Below are positions 61,716 to 64,000 of a DNA stretch of 64,000 bases, piece after piece. The translations under genes were made by a program, and so were the position numbers. Each line of letters begins with the position of its first letter. Position 1 is the stretch's first letter. The DNA lies in contig NZ_JBGCCJ010000001.1 in assembly GCF_041262565.1 (NCBI RefSeq), positions 2,170,001 through 2,234,000 on the forward strand. The letters are read 5' to 3'. This stretch comes from Leifsonia sp. EB41 (GTDB taxonomy: Bacteria > Actinomycetota > Actinomycetes > Actinomycetales > Microbacteriaceae). The notes beneath the pieces were generated by a model. It saw only the letters and a program-made list of their open reading frames with translations, ran no database searches and had not been told where the DNA came from.

Positions 61716-62579
61716 CTACTTGAGCAACCGTGACAGCACCCGATCCGCCAGCGGCTTCCCGCCTGTCTGGCACGTCGGGCAGTACTGCAGCGTGGAGTCC
61801 GCGAAGATCACCTGCCGGATCGTGTCGCCGCAGACCGGGCACGGCTGGCCCGTGCGGCCGTGGACGCGCATCCCCGACTTCTTCTCGCTCTTCAGTTCCG
61901 ACGCGGCCAGGCCCTCCGAGCGGGCGAGGGCCTCGTGGAGCGTCTCCTCGAGCGCGGCGTAGAGGCGGTCGACCTCGTCGGCGCTCATCGAGGCGGGTTT
62001 GAAGGGGGACATCTTCGCGACGTGCAGGATCTCGTCGGAGTAGGCGTTGCCGATTCCGGCGATCAGAGCCTGGTTGCGCAGCACACCCTTGATCTGCGCG
62101 CGGCCCTGGCCGGCGAGGATGGCGGCGAACGCGTCCCGTGTGAACGCCGCGTCGAGCGGGTCGGGGCCGAGGCGGGCGACGCCGGGCACCTCCGCCGGGT
62201 CGCGGACGATGGAGATGGCGAGGCTCTTCTTCGTGCCGGCCTCGGTGATGTCCAGGCCGGAGCCGCCGTCGAGCACCAGGCGTGCCGCCAGCGGACCCCT
62301 GCTCGGGCGCCCGGTCGGCGGGGGCGGGGGAGTCTCACGCCAGCGGATCCAGCCGGCCCGCGCGAGATGGATGACGACATGGAGGTCGCCGGCCGCGATG
62401 TCGAGGAACTTGCCGTGCCGGCTGACCCCGGTGATCGTCAGCCCTTTCAGGGCCTCGGGCGGGGGATCGAAGGTCTTCAGCGCGGAGAACGCGACGATGC
62501 TCAGCCGGTCGATGACGCGACCGGTCAGCCGCTCGCCCAGGTCGGCGGCGAGGGCGGTGACTTCCGGCAGTTCGGGCAC
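61716..62579 (-). CDS. Fpg/Nei-family DNA glycosylase
   Basis: 287 residues from the GTG at 62579, chosen so that the mature chain begins PELPEV with the catalytic Pro-Glu. The helix-two-turn-helix region includes GVLRNQALIAGIGNAYSDEI, and the zinc finger CPVCGDTIRQVIFADSTLQYCPTC is intact. It removes oxidised bases. The loop after residue 80 has a Pro run (PPPPPTGRPSRGP). Fpg or Nei specificity cannot be settled by eye; it resembles the actinobacterial Fpg-like Nei group. Confidence 0.9.
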   Translation of the reverse strand: MPELPEVTALAADLGERLTGRVIDRLSIVAFSALKTFDPPPEALKGLTITGVSRHGKFLDIAAGDLHVVIHLARAGWIRWRETPPPPPTGRPSRGPLAARLVLDGGSGLDITEAGTKKSLAISIVRDPAEVPGVARLGPDPLDAAFTRDAFAAILAGQGRAQIKGVLRNQALIAGIGNAYSDEILHVAKMSPFKPASMSADEVDRLYAALEETLHEALARSEGLAASELKSEKKSGMRVHGRTGQPCPVCGDTIRQVIFADSTLQYCPTCQTGGKPLADRVLSRLLK

Positions 62580-62627
62580 CACCCCATACTGCCGCTCTCC
62601 ACCGGCGAGCGGCAGTAGGGTGACGGA

Positions 62628-63065
62628 ATGGACATCAGGGTCGCCGCCTACGGCGTCATCGTGGACGGGCCGCGCATCCTGCTCGCGCACTGGAACGAGG
62701 GCGGCCGCTCCGGATGGACGCTGCCCGGCGGAGGGATCGAGCCCGGCGAGGACCCGCTCGACGCGGTCGTGCGCGAGATCGAGGAGGAGACCGGCTTCGA
62801 GGCGCGGGCGGACGAGCTGCTCGGCATCGACTCGAAGATCGTCCCTGCCGAGGCGCGCTTCGTCCCGGAGGCTGGGCCGCTTCACGCGCTGCGCATCGTC
62901 TATCGCGCGACCGTCACCGGCGGGAGCCTGAGGAACGAGCTGGACGGGACGACGGACGAGGCCGCCTGGTTCGCGCTCGCGAGCATCCCGAACCGGCGGG
63001 TCGACCTGGTCGACGTCGCGCTGCGCATGGCCGGTCTCGGCGACCTGGCCCGCCCGCAGCGCTGA
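62628..63065 (+). CDS. Nudix hydrolase
   Basis: 145 residues. The Nudix box is complete: GGGIEPGEDPLDAVVREIEEETGF. It starts 49 bp from the divergent glycosylase gene, so a role in sanitising oxidised nucleotides is attractive but not shown. A single domain with no extra motifs. Confidence 0.9.
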   Translation: MDIRVAAYGVIVDGPRILLAHWNEGGRSGWTLPGGGIEPGEDPLDAVVREIEEETGFEARADELLGIDSKIVPAEARFVPEAGPLHALRIVYRATVTGGSLRNELDGTTDEAAWFALASIPNRRVDLVDVALRMAGLGDLARPQR

Positions 63066-63072
63066 ACGGCGG

Positions 63073-63276
63073 TCAGGCCACCCGGGTGACCGGACGCTGC
63101 TCGGACGGGATGATGATCCACATCGCGATGTAGGCGATGAACTGCGGGCCGGGCAGCAGCAGAGACAGCAGGAAGAGCAGCCGCACCGTCAGCGGCTTCA
63201 CACCGAAACGGTTGGCCAGTCCGGCGCAGACGCCGCCGAGGATGCGGCCGTCGAGGGGTCGTTGCAGAGTGTTCAT
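63073..63276 (-). CDS. PspC-domain small membrane protein
   Basis: 67 residues from the ATG at 63276. One PspC domain: GRILGGVCAGLANRFGVKPL and TVRLLFLLSLLLPGPQFIAY, then IAMWIIIPSE. PspC proteins sense envelope stress or are simply membrane-associated regulators. It is convergent with the Nudix gene. Confidence 0.88.
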   Translation of the reverse strand: MNTLQRPLDGRILGGVCAGLANRFGVKPLTVRLLFLLSLLLPGPQFIAYIAMWIIIPSEQRPVTRVA

Positions 63277-63366
63277 GCCTCCAGCCTCGCCGTCACGAGA
63301 CCGGAGCACCATCCGGGAAACCCCCGATTCGACCCTGGGGTGGACCGACGGCTGTACTACGAAGGA

Positions 63367-63921
63367 CTACTCCGTAGCGGGAGTCATCGGCTCCTCGTCG
63401 GCGACCCAGAGCTCGTCGTCCGCCCGGAAGGTCTGCCAGACGGCGTAGAGCAGCCCGGCAGCCGCGATGACCCCGAGGCCGACCGCGATGACCGTGCCGG
63501 CGCCGGGACCCGAGTTGCGGGAGGCCGCGGAGGCCTTCTTCGTGATCTCCTTGCGCGCCTTGGTGAAATCACCGGCGAAGGCGGCGCTGCGTGCGGCCCG
63601 CGCGTGGTCGACGACCGAGAGCGCGGTGCCGACGGCGGTGCCGACGGCCGGGATCACGTCGCCGACGAGGCGATCGCGTGCGACGCCCGCGTAACGGCCG
63701 GCCGAGTCCTTGGCCGACTGGGCCGCGGGACGGACGTACGAGTCGTAGCCCTCGCGCACTCGCGGCGCGAGCTCCTCACGGGAGTAGTGGGCAGCCTGCT
63801 TGCGGGCAGCGGCAGCCAGAGCGTTGGCGTTCGCGATCACTTCCTGCTGCTGCCCCCACAGCTCCTGCGCGTCACTCCGCAGACGGTCGAGCTCCTTCTG
63901 GCGCTTCCGTGTCAGGCTCAT
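63367..63921 (-). CDS. Membrane-anchored protein of unknown function
   Basis: 184 residues from the ATG at 63921. A charged, helical N-terminal part (KRQKELDRLRSDAQELWGQQ) is followed by a region rich in Ala and Arg with GDVIPAVGTAVGTALSVVDH, and one C-terminal membrane helix (AGTVIAVGLGVIAAAGLLYAV). The acidic tail ends DEEPMTPATE. It resembles small actinobacterial envelope-associated proteins, but I do not recognise a named family. The last 79 bp of the window hold nothing I can support. Confidence 0.62.
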   Translation of the reverse strand: MSLTRKRQKELDRLRSDAQELWGQQQEVIANANALAAAARKQAAHYSREELAPRVREGYDSYVRPAAQSAKDSAGRYAGVARDRLVGDVIPAVGTAVGTALSVVDHARAARSAAFAGDFTKARKEITKKASAASRNSGPGAGTVIAVGLGVIAAAGLLYAVWQTFRADDELWVADEEPMTPATE

Positions 63922-64000
63922 TCTGGACCTCCATTGCGTCGGCTGGGCGAACTGACTCCATCTTGCCACCGAAAGCCCTGAGGATGGCCCGAGAGCCGAA

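Overview
The window is about 64 kb of high-GC (roughly 68-70% by eye) chromosomal DNA from an actinobacterium. Several things point to Microbacteriaceae (a Leifsonia-like relative): the origin-proximal order cca / DUF6049 / murJ / trxB / trxA ... parB / parA / rsmG / jag / yidC / yidD / rnpA / rpmH / dnaA / dnaN / gnd / recF / dciA / gyrB / gyrA / DUF3566 / tRNA-Ile / tRNA-Ala; frequent GTG starts; and a set of cysteine-free ribosomal proteins beside a Zur/Znu locus. The species call is inference, because I could not run a search.

Layout. 0-3.7 kb: end of a flagellar cluster (partial flgK, flgL, fliW, a FlgN-like helical protein, and a convergent FliA/WhiG-type sigma factor). 3.9-11.2 kb: envelope and miscellaneous genes (a serine-hydrolase-fold lipoprotein that has lost its catalytic motifs, DUF4383 and other membrane proteins, an FHA protein, a Pif1-like helicase, a CopD-CtaG fusion). 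11.3-15.9 kb: HU, the rpmB-rpmG-rpsN operon with cysteine-poor or cysteine-free proteins, and a translationally coupled znuA-znuC-znuB-zur operon with a Zur-type box in front. 15.9-20.9 kb: an operon of a HisC-like transaminase followed by the E1alpha, E1beta and E2 subunits of a branched-chain-type 2-oxoacid dehydrogenase; E1beta carries an unusual ~105-residue acidic N-terminus. 20.9-28.9 kb: membrane proteins, purB, a CPBP protease, a TetR/hydrolase pair and a YCII protein. 28.9-30.0 kb: a lower-GC segment with one unknown gene, bracketed by related short repeats. 30-33.7 kb: dnaB and the rpsF-ssb-rpsR-rplI operon. 33.9-43.3 kb: cca, DUF6049, murJ, trxBA behind a SigR-type promoter, an aminotransferase and ddl. 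43.3-59.8 kb: the replication and segregation core with four parS sites, DnaA-box regions on both sides of dnaA, the gyrase genes and two tRNAs. 59.8-64 kb: Lrp regulator, rhodanese, a DUF3800 gene, Fpg/Nei glycosylase, Nudix, PspC and an unknown membrane protein.

How the genes work together. The core encodes initiation (DnaA), the replicative helicase with its probable DciA loader, the clamp, RecF, gyrase, SSB, chromosome segregation (ParAB with parS) and membrane protein insertion (YidC, Jag, YidD, RnpA). MurJ and Ddl add peptidoglycan synthesis. I see no CRISPR array, IS element, prophage or recognisable multi-gene defence system. The observations most deserving a second look are the acidic E1beta extension, the catalytically dead serine-hydrolase-fold lipoprotein, the repeat-bracketed unknown gene beside dnaB, and the zinc locus with mixed Mn-like and Zn-like signals.
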